From Pandoraea nosoerga (GTDB taxonomy: Bacteria; Pseudomonadota; Gammaproteobacteria; Burkholderiales; Burkholderiaceae): a stretch of DNA of 64,000 nucleotides. The position numbers and the translations under genes were made by a program. The notes beneath the pieces are model-generated. The model was not told where the DNA came from and did no database searches. It saw only the letters and a program-made list of their open reading frames with translations. Positions 9,991-18,462 of this stretch are shown piece by piece. The stretch is taken from assembly GCF_902459585.1 (NCBI RefSeq), contig NZ_CABPSC010000017.1:1-64000 (forward strand), in the 5' to 3' direction. Positions within the stretch are counted from its first letter, which is position 1, and every line of letters begins with the position of its first letter.

Positions 9991-10032
9991 GTAGCTCCTG
10001 GCTTCCAAAAACTTTCGTCAAAAATATAACAC

Positions 10033-10079
10033 TTGACATAAATCGATCAACTGGAATAATTCTGCCAATTGGAATAATT
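10033..10079 (+). promoter_or_regulatory. Promoter and candidate operator of the EmrAB/NodT exporter operon
   Basis: -35 TTGACA at 10033-10038 and -10 AATAAT at 10055-10060, 16 bp apart. A direct repeat TGGAATAATT occurs at 10052-10061, overlapping the -10, and again at 10070-10079. The repeat position, between the divergent TetR gene and the exporter genes, suggests it is the repressor's binding site. This is inference from placement and repetition only. Confidence 0.6.
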
Positions 10080-10092
10080 TGAGGGAACTTCC

Positions 10093-11445
10093 ATGGCCAA
10101 CGCAGTACAGGTCACGCCACCCGATCCGGCCCAGCCGAGCGCGCCGCCGCCGGACGAAGGCAAATCCACCCACGCCTCTGCCGCGGCCATCGCTCGCGAA
10201 GCTCCGCCGGCGTCCTCAGCCGCCGGGAGCCGCGGCACGGCGAAGGCGCCAGGCAATCCCCGCCGCAAGACGTTCCTGCTCGCGGCACTGGCGCTCGGCA
10301 TCGTCGCCGGCCTCGGTTGGGGCGCGCACTGGTGGTTCGTGGGGCGCTTCATCGAATCGACCGACGACGCCTATCTCCAGGCTGACAGCATGACCGTCGC
10401 ACCGAAGGTTGGCGGCTACGTGACCGAAGTGCTCGTGCGTGACAACGAAACGGTCTCGGTGGGCCAGCCGCTCGTGCGTCTTGACGGGCGTCAGTACCAG
10501 GCCGCGTTCGACGAAGCGCAGGCGACGGTGGTCGCTCGTGAGGCGGACGTGGCGCGCGCCGAGGCCGAGCTGGCCCAGCATGCCGCCACGATCGCGCAGG
10601 CGCGCGCCGAGCTCGACAGCGCCCGCGCGAATGCGGCTTATTCCGCCGGCCAGGTCAAGCGGTATGCGCCGCTCGTGGCGACGGGCGCGGAGACGGACGA
10701 GCGTCTCGCCGAGCTGCGCAACGCAAGCACGCGCGCCGACGCCGCGCTCAAGAGCAACGAGGCGAACCTGCAGGCCGCACAGCGCCAGACGGACACGCTC
10801 ACCGCCGCGCTCGCGCAGGCCAGGGCGCAGTTGGCGGTCGCCCAGGCGAGCGCCCGCAAGGCGGAGCTCGATCTGGCCGACACTGTCGTGAGGAGCACGC
10901 TCGCCGGCCGCGTCGGCGATCGCGCCGTGCGCGTGGGCCAGTTCGCGCAGCCGGGCACGCGCCTGCTCACGGTCGTGCCCGTGCAGAACCTCTATCTCAC
11001 GGCCAACTTCAAGGAAACGCAGGTCGGCCACATGCGGCCGGGCCAGCCGGTCACGGTGCACGTCGACGCCCTGCCCGGTGAGCCGATTCACGGCGTGGTC
11101 GACTCCCTGTCGCCGGGCACCGGCGCGCAGTTCGCGCTGCTGCCCGCGCAAAACGCGACCGGCAATTTCACGAAGATCGTGCAGCGCGTGCCGGTGCGCA
11201 TTCGTCTCGACGTGCCGCCGTCGCTGCGCACGGTGCTGCTGCCCGGCCTGTCGGTCACGGCGGATGTCGATACCCACGAGCGCGCGGCGGCGACGCAGGC
11301 AAAGCACGCCGGTAGCACGTCTTTCGCCGCGCCCGCTGCCCGGCTGTCGCTGAGCGCGCCGCCGGGCGCCGCCGCGGGTCCGGCAACGAGCCCGCCGCCG
11401 AACGCCGCGCCGTCGGCGCCCAACGGCGGAGTGCAGCGTGGCTGA
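10093..11445 (+). CDS. HlyD/EmrA-family membrane fusion protein of a tripartite exporter
   Basis: Periplasmic adaptor (450 residues) joining the inner-membrane MFS pump to an outer-membrane channel. The N-terminal cytoplasmic tail (1-55) is followed by one membrane anchor (~57-78, FLLAALALGIVAGLGWGAHWW). Then come the barrel/lipoyl start (ESTDDAYLQADSMTVAPKVGGYV), a long Ala/Glu/Arg-rich coiled-coil hairpin (~140-270) and the second lipoyl half (VRSTLAGRVGDRAVRVGQF). The C-terminal ~50 residues are low-complexity Ala/Pro. First gene of the operon; its stop overlaps the next start by 8 bp. Confidence 0.95.
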   Translation: MANAVQVTPPDPAQPSAPPPDEGKSTHASAAAIAREAPPASSAAGSRGTAKAPGNPRRKTFLLAALALGIVAGLGWGAHWWFVGRFIESTDDAYLQADSMTVAPKVGGYVTEVLVRDNETVSVGQPLVRLDGRQYQAAFDEAQATVVAREADVARAEAELAQHAATIAQARAELDSARANAAYSAGQVKRYAPLVATGAETDERLAELRNASTRADAALKSNEANLQAAQRQTDTLTAALAQARAQLAVAQASARKAELDLADTVVRSTLAGRVGDRAVRVGQFAQPGTRLLTVVPVQNLYLTANFKETQVGHMRPGQPVTVHVDALPGEPIHGVVDSLSPGTGAQFALLPAQNATGNFTKIVQRVPVRIRLDVPPSLRTVLLPGLSVTADVDTHERAAATQAKHAGSTSFAAPAARLSLSAPPGAAAGPATSPPPNAAPSAPNGGVQRG

Positions 11446-13132
11446 GGGCGACGTCGTGCAGCGTGCCGCCACGCGCGCACAAGATGAGGCGCACGCTGCC
11501 GCGGCCGCCGGTGCAGCCGCGACCGGAGGCGGGGGGAGCGGGCGAAACGAAGCTGGCGGAGGGGGCGCTGGCGGAGCGAGTGGCGCGCCCGCGCGCAACG
11601 CGTCGGCTGCCGACTGGATCGCCGTGGCCGCGGGGGCGCTCGGTGCGCTGCTCGCCACGCTCGACATCTCGATCACCAACTCGGCGCTGCCGCAGATCCA
11701 GGGGCAGATCGGTGCTTCGGGCACGGAAGGCACCTGGATCTCGACCGGCTACCTGATGTCGGAAATCGTCATGATTCCGCTCGCGGCATGGCTCACGCGC
11801 GTGCTCGGGCTGCGTCGCTTCCTGATGCTCAACGCCATTTTCTTCACGCTCTTCTCGATGATGTGCGGCATGTCGGGCAGCCTGGCCGAGATGGTGGTCG
11901 GACGCATCGGTCAGGGCTTTGCCGGCGGCGCGATGATTCCGACCGCACAGATGATCATCCGCACGCGCCTGCCTCGCCACCAGATGCCCGTGGGCATGGC
12001 GATGTTCGGCCTCATCGTGTTGCTGGGCCCGCTGCTCGGTCCCGTGGTCGGCGGCTGGCTTACGGAAAACGCCAACTGGCGCTGGTGCTTCTTTCTGAAC
12101 CTGCCGATCTCGGCAGGCATCGTCGCGCTGCTCATGCTCGGGCTCGAGCGCGAAGCGGCCAATCCGCAGGCGTTCTTCAAGGCGGACTGGCTGGGCATCG
12201 TGGGGCTTGCCATCGGACTGAGCTCGCTCACGGTCGTGCTCGAGGAAGGCCAGCGCGAGCGCTGGTTCGACTCGCACATGATCGTCTGGCTCACCGTGCT
12301 GTCGGTGCTCGGCATCGGCATGATGCTCGTGGCGCAGTTCACCGCCGAGAAGCCGATCGTCAAGCTCTCGCTGCTTGGCAACAAGAACTATGCGAGTGTG
12401 ATCTACATCGTGTTCACCGTCGGCGCAGGACTATACGGCGTGTCGTATCTGCTGCCGCAGTTTCTCGCGACGATCGCCGGCTACAACGCGCAGCAGTCGG
12501 GCAACATCATGCTGCTCTCGGGACTGCCCGCGTTTCTGATGATGCCCTTCCTGCCGCGGTTGATCAGCCGCGTGGACATCCGCCTGCTCGTGATTCTCGG
12601 GCTGCTTTGCTTTTTCGGCAGCTGCATGCTCGACATCGATCTGACGGCGCAGAGCGTCGGACACGACTTCACGCTCTCGCAGTTGCTGCGCGGCGTGGGG
12701 CAGATGCTGGCGATGATGCCGCTCAATCAGGCGTCGATGGCGGCGGTCGACGCGCAGGACGCCGGCGACGCCGCCGGGCTCTACAACATGGCACGCAACC
12801 TCGGCGGCTCGGTCGGCCTCGCACTGCTCGGCACGCTGATCGATCGCCGCAACGACTATCACGACGCCATGCTGCGCGAGAGCATCACCGCCAATAGCCC
12901 GCTGGGACAGGAGCATCTGGCGGCCAATGCCGCCGGCTTCTTCGCGCAGACGGGCGACTTCGCGCACGCGCAGTTGCAGGCGAGCGCTCAGCTCGCGGCC
13001 GAGATCGCGCGACAGGCGAGCGTGATGACGTTCTCCGAGACCTTTTATGCACTGGGGATCGCGCTGCTGCTGTGCGTGCCGCTCGCCCTGCTGCTCAAGC
13101 AACCGGCCGGATTCGCTTCCGGCGGACATTGA
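11438..13132 (+). CDS. DHA2-family MFS drug exporter (EmrB-like)
   Basis: 14-helix proton antiporter, 564 residues, inner-membrane pump of the tripartite system. The GTG start at 11438 overlaps the fusion-protein stop, indicating translational coupling. A Gly/Ala-rich 55-residue cytoplasmic tail precedes helix 1. DHA2 motifs are present: LDISITNSALPQIQGQIG in helix 1, the motif C-like LGPLLGPVVGGWLTENANWRWCFFLNLP in helix 5, and the downstream GLYNMARNLGGSVGLALLGT. Substrates of relatives are hydrophobic drugs and fatty acids. The outer-membrane gene follows after 6 bp. Confidence 0.95.
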   Translation: MAEGDVVQRAATRAQDEAHAAAAAGAAATGGGGSGRNEAGGGGAGGASGAPARNASAADWIAVAAGALGALLATLDISITNSALPQIQGQIGASGTEGTWISTGYLMSEIVMIPLAAWLTRVLGLRRFLMLNAIFFTLFSMMCGMSGSLAEMVVGRIGQGFAGGAMIPTAQMIIRTRLPRHQMPVGMAMFGLIVLLGPLLGPVVGGWLTENANWRWCFFLNLPISAGIVALLMLGLEREAANPQAFFKADWLGIVGLAIGLSSLTVVLEEGQRERWFDSHMIVWLTVLSVLGIGMMLVAQFTAEKPIVKLSLLGNKNYASVIYIVFTVGAGLYGVSYLLPQFLATIAGYNAQQSGNIMLLSGLPAFLMMPFLPRLISRVDIRLLVILGLLCFFGSCMLDIDLTAQSVGHDFTLSQLLRGVGQMLAMMPLNQASMAAVDAQDAGDAAGLYNMARNLGGSVGLALLGTLIDRRNDYHDAMLRESITANSPLGQEHLAANAAGFFAQTGDFAHAQLQASAQLAAEIARQASVMTFSETFYALGIALLLCVPLALLLKQPAGFASGGH

Positions 13133-13138
13133 CCGATC

Positions 13139-14608
13139 ATGATGTTCTCTCTTCGCACAATGGCCCTCGCGACCATGCTTCTCGTGGCCGGCTGCACCGT
13201 CGGCCCCGACTATCGCGGCGCCCCCGACGTGGCCGGCGAGGCGCTGCGCGCCGGCGCGTTCGCCCATGCGGGTGAAGGCGTCGAGGCGCACGCGCCGGCC
13301 GCGGCGCGCTGGTGGACGGCGCTTGGAGATCCGCAACTCACGGCGCTCATCGACGACGCCATCGCACACAGTCCGGACATTCGCGCCGCGCAAGCCAAAG
13401 TGCGGCAGTCGCGCGCGAGCCTGCGCAGCCATCAGGCCGATCTGCTGCCGAAGGCCGGCGCCGATCTCGCGATGGTGCGCACGCGCTCGCCCGACCTGAG
13501 CCTGCTCGGTGGCGGCAATGGCGGCGATGGTGGCAGCGCAGGGCGTGGGCCGCTCGATCTCTACATCGCGGGCTTCGACGCCAGTTGGGAGATCGATCTG
13601 TTCGGCGGCACGCGTCGCGCGGTGGAAGCGGCCAGCGCCGACGCCGACGCGGCGTCGGAAGATCTCGCTGACGCCCATGTGCAGCTCGCCGCGGAAGTCG
13701 CACAGACCTACGTGGCGCTGCGCGATCAGCAGGCGCGGCTCGCGCTCGTGCGCGACTCGGCCCGGCTCGAAGGCGAAATGCTCGATCTCACGCGACAACG
13801 GCGCGCGGCTGGCGTGGCATCGGAGCTCGACGTCGAGCGTCTCGTGACGCAGCTCGAGCAGACGCAGTCGCGCGTGCTGCCGCTCGAAGCCGACGTCATC
13901 GAATCGCTGGACCAGCTCGCATTGCTCACGGGGCGCGCACCCGGTGCGCTCGATACGCAATTGAAGGCGCCCAAAGCGCTGCCCAGCGTGCCCGACAAGG
14001 TCGCCATCGGCGATCCGTCGGCATTGTTGCAGGCGCGTCCGGACATTCGCGCGGCCGAGCGTCGGCTGGCGTCGCAGAATGCTCAGATCGGGGTGCAGAC
14101 GGCCAACTGGTTCCCGAAGCTCTCGATCATGGGCGAACTGGGATACTCGGCGCTCGATCCGGGGCATCTCGTGCGCAAGGAGAATTTCAGCTGGATGGCG
14201 ATGCCGCGTCTGCAATGGAACGCGCTCGACTTCGGCCGCGTGCAGGCCGGCGTCGACAGCGCGAGGGCCGGACGCGACCAGGCGCAGGCCAAGTATGAAA
14301 GCGCGGTGCTCGCCGCGCTGCGCGACGCCGACGTGGCGCTCGCACGCTATGGCCATCAGCGCGAGAACGTCTATCGTCTGCGCAGCGTGGAGGCTTCGGC
14401 AACACGCGCGGCGACGCTCACGCGCCAGCGCTATCGCGCCGGCACCGCGAGCACGCTCGATTGGCTCGACGCGGAACGCACGCGCTTTTCCGCCGAACAG
14501 GATCGCATTGCCGGCGATGCGCAGTTGCTCAAGTCCTTCGTGACGTTGCAAAAAGCGTTGGGATTGGGATGGCAGGTCGGCGCCGCCGCGCAGACGGCGG
14601 TGAACTGA
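13139..14608 (+). CDS. NodT-family outer-membrane efflux lipoprotein
   Basis: TolC-like trimeric channel, 489 residues, third component of the exporter. The lipoprotein signal has lipobox LVAGC (Cys at ~19). Two outer-membrane-efflux repeats follow, with DASWEIDLFGGTRRAVEAA in the first and LQARPDIRAAERRLASQNAQIG between them. A Gly-rich insert (GGGNGGDGGSAG) at ~123-134 is a local oddity. It completes a CecR-EmrA-EmrB-NodT locus that needs no outside component. Confidence 0.94.
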   Translation: MMFSLRTMALATMLLVAGCTVGPDYRGAPDVAGEALRAGAFAHAGEGVEAHAPAAARWWTALGDPQLTALIDDAIAHSPDIRAAQAKVRQSRASLRSHQADLLPKAGADLAMVRTRSPDLSLLGGGNGGDGGSAGRGPLDLYIAGFDASWEIDLFGGTRRAVEAASADADAASEDLADAHVQLAAEVAQTYVALRDQQARLALVRDSARLEGEMLDLTRQRRAAGVASELDVERLVTQLEQTQSRVLPLEADVIESLDQLALLTGRAPGALDTQLKAPKALPSVPDKVAIGDPSALLQARPDIRAAERRLASQNAQIGVQTANWFPKLSIMGELGYSALDPGHLVRKENFSWMAMPRLQWNALDFGRVQAGVDSARAGRDQAQAKYESAVLAALRDADVALARYGHQRENVYRLRSVEASATRAATLTRQRYRAGTASTLDWLDAERTRFSAEQDRIAGDAQLLKSFVTLQKALGLGWQVGAAAQTAVN

Positions 14609-14620
14609 AGGTGATGTGGC

Positions 14621-14720
14621 GATGCCGTGTGGTGGTGCGGGATGCGGCGGGATGCGGCGGGATGCGGCGTGATGCCGCGTGGTGCTGCGCGATGTGGCGT
14701 GATGTAGCGTGATGTGGTGC
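14621..14720. repeat. 10-bp minisatellite, about ten degenerate copies
   Basis: Ten consecutive 10-bp units close to GATGCGGCGT, starting 12 bp after the NodT gene stop. Units at 14641, 14651, 14661, 14691 and 14701 are nearly identical. The unit length is not a multiple of three and the array lies outside any gene. Confidence 0.85.
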
Positions 14721-14729
14721 GGCGGCCCA

Positions 14730-14817
14730 TCGTGGGCCGGTCGTGGGCCGGTCGTGGGCCGGTCGTGGGCCGGTCGTGGGCCGGTCGTGGGCCGGTCCTG
14801 GCCCGATCCTGGCCCGA
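14730..14817. repeat. 11-bp minisatellite, eight copies
   Basis: Six perfect copies of TCGTGGGCCGG (14730-14795) followed by two variant copies TCCTGGCCCGA (14796-14817). It directly follows the 10-bp array, making a ~200-bp repeat block between an efflux operon and tRNA genes. Confidence 0.92.
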
Positions 14818-14916
14818 TATCGCGGCGCGTCGGCACGTCCCAATGCACGGCGCGCCCCCGGGACAACGCCGGGCGAAGCTTCGCGCACGACGTGCGTCAT
14901 TTCGTTGCCGGAAATG

Positions 14917-14953
14917 AAAAACGCTCCAGAAGCTTTCGCCTCCGGAGCGTTTT
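14917..14953 (-). terminator. Intrinsic terminator of the downstream tRNA-Arg gene
   Basis: A 10-bp perfect stem AAAACGCTCC / GGAGCGTTTT with a 17-nt loop, 13 bp beyond the tRNA 3' end. It ends in a T-run when read on the minus strand and can work in both directions. Confidence 0.85.
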
Positions 14954-14965
14954 CGCCAACTGGGT

Positions 14966-15042
14966 TGGCGCGGCTGGCAGGATTCGAACCCACGACCCCT
15001 TGGTTCGTAGCCAAGTACTCTATCCAACTGAGCTACAGCCGC
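14966..15042 (-). tRNA. tRNA-Arg (anticodon ACG), copy 1
   Basis: 77 nt including an encoded CCA end. The acceptor stem GCGGCTG/CAGCCGC closes perfectly, the D-arm reads TAGCTCAGTTGGATAGAGTA, the anticodon stem CTTGG/CCAAG encloses loop CTACGAA (anticodon ACG, read as ICG after deamination), and the T-loop is GTTCGAATC. It is identical in sequence to the copy 157 bp away. Confidence 0.97.
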
Positions 15043-15157
15043 ACGTACTGCACGAGACACCGACCAGGCAATCCTGCCTGCTGTCGGCGTTTGCCTTGCT
15101 CGACGACGCGGGCCGAATGTCTGTGACATGCGGCGCGTCACCGGGAAAGACTCTCCC

Positions 15158-15190
15158 GAAAAACTAAGGGTCTCCCCGTGAGGAGACCCT
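15158..15190 (-). terminator. Intrinsic terminator between the two tRNA-Arg genes
   Basis: Read on the minus strand: AGGGTCTCC, a short loop and GGAGACCCT, followed by TAGTTTTT. It lies 10 bp past the 3' end of the upstream tRNA, so the two tRNAs look like independent transcription units rather than one precursor. Confidence 0.85.
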
Positions 15191-15199
15191 CGAATTAGG

Positions 15200-15276
15200 T
15201 GGCGCGGCTGGCAGGATTCGAACCCACGACCCCTTGGTTCGTAGCCAAGTACTCTATCCAACTGAGCTACAGCCGC
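15200..15276 (-). tRNA. tRNA-Arg (anticodon ACG), copy 2
   Basis: 77 nt with encoded CCA, identical to the copy at 14966-15042, with the same perfect acceptor and anticodon stems. It is flanked by its own terminator. Two copies of the tRNA reading CGY codons fit a GC-rich genome in which CGC is a dominant arginine codon. Confidence 0.97.
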
Positions 15277-15681
15277 GTCGTGAGAACAGAATTATGTAAG
15301 AAAGCGGTCGGCCACGCAAGTGTTTTTTGCAATTCTTTTGCCATACCCCGCCTTTGCCCGCCCCAGCGGGCCATTCGATGCGGGATTAGCGCGGAATCGC
15401 CCTCACTGGCAAGCCTTTGCCGCTAGAACAATTACTCCACGCAAACCCGCGCCAAATCAGGGCTTTCCATGTGCTCGCGCCGTAATCGGCACGGTATGCT
15501 ACGGCTTTTTGCAGCGCGTCGAATGGCGCGCCTGCCGCAAGCGAGTCCGGATCGGCGAGACGGTGCCCTCGGCGCCACCGCCTCGACCCGCCGCCCGAAT
15601 GCGACGAAACGACGCACGGCGCACTCCCGCGCTTCCCGCGGCGATGCCGATGCGATAAAAACCATATTCAAGGAGGCGCTC
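15277..15681. other. Intergenic region between tRNA-Arg and fadD
   Basis: 405 bp. It must hold the divergent tRNA promoter (minus) and the fadD promoter (plus). A plus frame is open through much of it, joined to fadD, but its composition is Arg/Ala-rich and unrelated to FadD. I see no convincing gene or operator. Confidence 0.4.
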
Positions 15682-17334
15682 ATGGAAAAAGTCTGGCTCA
15701 AGAGCTATCCGCCCGGCGTGCCGGCCGAAATAGACGTCAACCAATATCGTTCGCTGAACGATCTGTTCCTGCAAAGCTGCCAGAAGTTCGCGGACCGCCC
15801 CTCGTTCACGAACCTCGGCGTGACGATGACGTTCGCCGATCTCGAGCGCAAGTCGCGCGACTTCGCCGCGTATCTGCAGAGCCTGCCGGGTCTCGAGCGC
15901 GGCTCGCGCGTGGCGATCATGTCGCCGAACCTGCTGCAGTATCCGGTCGCCGTGTTCGGGATTCTGCGCGCCGGCATGGTCGTCGTGAACGTGAACCCGC
16001 TCTACACGGCCGGCGAACTCGAGCATCAGCTCACGGACGCCGGCTGCGGCGCTATCGTCGTCATCGAGAACTTCGCCGCCACGCTGCAAAAGGCGCTGCC
16101 GAATACGCCGGTCAAGCACGTCATCACCACGGCCATCGGCGATCTGGTGCCTGCACCGAAGCGCTGGATCGTCAACTACGTGGTGCGCAACGTGAAGAAG
16201 ATGGTGCCCGAGTGGCACATCCCGCACGCCGTGTCGTTTCGCGCCGCGCTCGCGCAGGGCGCGCGCGCCGGGCATGACGAAGCGGCGCTCGGCCACGACG
16301 ACATCGCGTTCCTGCAATACACGGGCGGCACCACCGGCGTGGCCAAGGGCGCGATGCTCACGCATCGCAACATGATCGCCAACATGCTGCAGGCGCGCGC
16401 CTGGATCGGCTCGGGCCTCGAGGAAGGCAAGGAGATCATCGTCACCGCCCTGCCGCTCTACCACATCTTCTGCCTGACGGCGAACTGCCTCGTCTTCCTC
16501 CAGCTCGGCGCGCTCAATCTGCTCATCACCAACCCGCGCGACATGCCCGGCTTCGTCAAGGAACTGGGCAAGTGGAAGTTCACGTTCATGACCGGCGTCA
16601 ACACGCTCTTCAATGGCCTGCTCAATACGCCCGGCTTCGATCAGCTCGACTTCAGCGCGCTCAAGTGCGCGCTGGGCGGCGGCGCGGCGGTGCAGCGCGC
16701 GGTCGCCGAGCGCTGGCAGAAGATCACCGGCCATCCGCTCATCGAAGCCTATGGGCTGACGGAGACGTCGCCGGCCGTGTGCATCAACCCGCTCGGCAGC
16801 GAGTTCAACGGCTCCATCGGCCTGCCGATCTCCTCGACCGAGGTGAGCATCCGCAACGACGCCAACGAGGCGCTGGGCTTCGGCCAGGAAGGCGAGATCT
16901 GCGTGCGCGGCCCGCAGGTCATGAAGGGGTACTGGAATCGCCCCGACGAGACGGCCAAGACCATCACGCCCGACGGATGGCTGCGCACGGGCGATATCGG
17001 CACGATGGACGAGCAAGGCTACGTGCGCATTACGGATCGGAAGAAGGACATGATCATCGTGTCCGGCTTCAACGTGTACCCGAACGAAGTCGAGAGCGTG
17101 CTCGCGATGTGCCCTGGGGTGCTGGAGTCGGCGGTGGTGGGCGTGCCGAGCGATCGCACCGGCGAAGCGGTGAAGGCCGTCGTCGTCAAGAAGTCGAACG
17201 ACCTGACCGAGCAGATGATCATCGACTTCTGCCGTCAGCACCTTACCAACTACAAGGTCCCGCACGTAATCGAGTTCCGCACGGAACTGCCGAAGACGCC
17301 GGTCGGCAAGGTGCTGCGCCGGGAGCTTCGGTAA
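15682..17334 (+). CDS. fadD: Long-chain-fatty-acid--CoA ligase
   Basis: Activates fatty acids to acyl-CoA with ATP, at the inner face of the membrane, feeding beta-oxidation. 550 residues, normal for FadD. The AMP-binding motif [14 protein letters not shown] lies at ~212-225. The acyl/adenylate motif GLTETSPAV, the hinge GWLRTGDIG, the [20 protein letters not shown] block and the C-terminal catalytic lysine ([12 protein letters not shown]) are all present. The start at 15682 is set by AAGGAGG seven bases upstream. It appears monocistronic, with a terminator about 95 bp past the stop. Confidence 0.96.
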   Translation: MEKVWLKSYPPGVPAEIDVNQYRSLNDLFLQSCQKFADRPSFTNLGVTMTFADLERKSRDFAAYLQSLPGLERGSRVAIMSPNLLQYPVAVFGILRAGMVVVNVNPLYTAGELEHQLTDAGCGAIVVIENFAATLQKALPNTPVKHVITTAIGDLVPAPKRWIVNYVVRNVKKMVPEWHIPHAVSFRAALAQGARAGHDEAALGHDDIAFLQYTGGTTGVAKGAMLTHRNMIANMLQARAWIGSGLEEGKEIIVTALPLYHIFCLTANCLVFLQLGALNLLITNPRDMPGFVKELGKWKFTFMTGVNTLFNGLLNTPGFDQLDFSALKCALGGGAAVQRAVAERWQKITGHPLIEAYGLTETSPAVCINPLGSEFNGSIGLPISSTEVSIRNDANEALGFGQEGEICVRGPQVMKGYWNRPDETAKTITPDGWLRTGDIGTMDEQGYVRITDRKKDMIIVSGFNVYPNEVESVLAMCPGVLESAVVGVPSDRTGEAVKAVVVKKSNDLTEQMIIDFCRQHLTNYKVPHVIEFRTELPKTPVGKVLRRELR

Positions 17335-17429
17335 GGCCTGGGCGTGCGCGGGAATCACTCTCTCCGGTTGTTTCGTCGTACATAACGAAATCCGCGAGGC
17401 TCGGAATCCGCAAACGCGAATGCCGCAAC

Positions 17430-17463
17430 GACAACGGCCGGGGAGAAGTCTCCGGCCGTTGTC
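17430..17463 (+). terminator. Intrinsic terminator after fadD
   Basis: A perfect 12-bp stem GACAACGGCCGG / CCGGCCGTTGTC with a 10-nt loop, followed by ATTTC. Further on, 17590-17622 holds three imperfect AGCACGACCCG units, and otherwise nothing is seen up to 17625. Confidence 0.8.
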
Positions 17464-17625
17464 ATTTCAGCGCGCGAAACACGGTCCCAAGGCCAGCACT
17501 CGCGAAGCCCGTAACGTTTCGTTACACACGGCGGGTGCGTGGCTTGGGAGAATCGGGAGCATGCCGGAGCCGCTGTGGGCACAGCCCCGCAGCACGACCT
17601 GAAGCACGACCCGAAGCACGACGGT

Positions 17626-18462
17626 TCATGCCGATTTCGATGCAACGCGCGTCAGAACGTGCGCCGCGGCGGCCATGCCGAACGCGGCTGTGACACACAT
17701 GCTCGAGCCGAAACCGGCGCAGTTGAGCCCCTGCGGCCCCGTATTGGCATCGGGCACGCCGCCTGGTGCACAGACCGCCTCGGGGTATTGCAGAGGCTCG
17801 TCCGAATACACGGCCGGCACGTTGAACTTGGCTTTCGGACCACGGACAAAACCATGTTGCTTGCGTAATTGGGCACGCACCTTGGCAAGCAGCGGATCCT
17901 GAATGGTGCGCGCAAGGTCGTCGATGCGAATGCGCGTCGGATCGATCTGGCCGCCCGCGCCGCCGACGGTGATCAGGCGCTGCTTGTGCGCCACGCACCA
18001 GGCGATGAGTGCGGTCTTCACCCGCACGCTGTCGATGGCGTCGACAACCCAGTCGAAGCCGCCGCCGAGCATGGCGTCGAGGTTGTCGAGCTCGACGAAG
18101 TCTTCCACGAGCGTGAGCTGGCAGGCGGGATTGATGGCCACGACGCGTTCGGCCATCGCGGCGACTTTCGGTTTGCCGTAGTTGCCGTCGAGGGCATGCA
18201 CCTGGCGATTGGTATTGCTTTCGGCGACGTTGTCCAGATCGATCAGCGTGAGCCGGCCCACGGCGCTGCGCGCGAGCGCCTCGGCCACCCACGAACCGAC
18301 GCCACCGATGCCGATGACGGCCACGTGCGCACCGCGCAGGCGTGCGAGACCGTCGTCACCGTACAAACGCGCGAGCCCGCCGAAACGGCGGTTCGCGTCA
18401 AAATCCGACTCCGATGGCGTGGCAGGCACCGGAGCGACAACGAACGACGGGGTACTGTTCAT
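17626..18462 (-). CDS. tcdA: tRNA threonylcarbamoyladenosine dehydratase
   Basis: ThiF/E1-like enzyme that ATP-dependently cyclises t6A37 to ct6A in tRNAs decoding ANN codons. About 278 residues from ATG 18462 (E. coli TcdA is 268). Nucleotide-binding GIGGVGSWVAEALARSAVGRL, the acidic LIDLDNVAESNTNRQ strand, and DAIDSVRVKTALIAWC with its Cys all match the family. The chosen ATG overlaps the ATG of the divergent AsmA-like gene; upstream starts to 18540 would run antisense to that gene's membrane segment and add residues of no family likeness. No clear Shine-Dalgarno sequence is visible. Confidence 0.93.
   Translation of the reverse strand: MNSTPSFVVAPVPATPSESDFDANRRFGGLARLYGDDGLARLRGAHVAVIGIGGVGSWVAEALARSAVGRLTLIDLDNVAESNTNRQVHALDGNYGKPKVAAMAERVVAINPACQLTLVEDFVELDNLDAMLGGGFDWVVDAIDSVRVKTALIAWCVAHKQRLITVGGAGGQIDPTRIRIDDLARTIQDPLLAKVRAQLRKQHGFVRGPKAKFNVPAVYSDEPLQYPEAVCAPGGVPDANTGPQGLNCAGFGSSMCVTAAFGMAAAAHVLTRVASKSA

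Noticed and set aside
12431-14866. 811-codon minus-strand frame opposite the DHA2 and NodT genes
   Set aside because: Low-complexity Arg/His/Ala composition; both plus-strand genes are clearly real.
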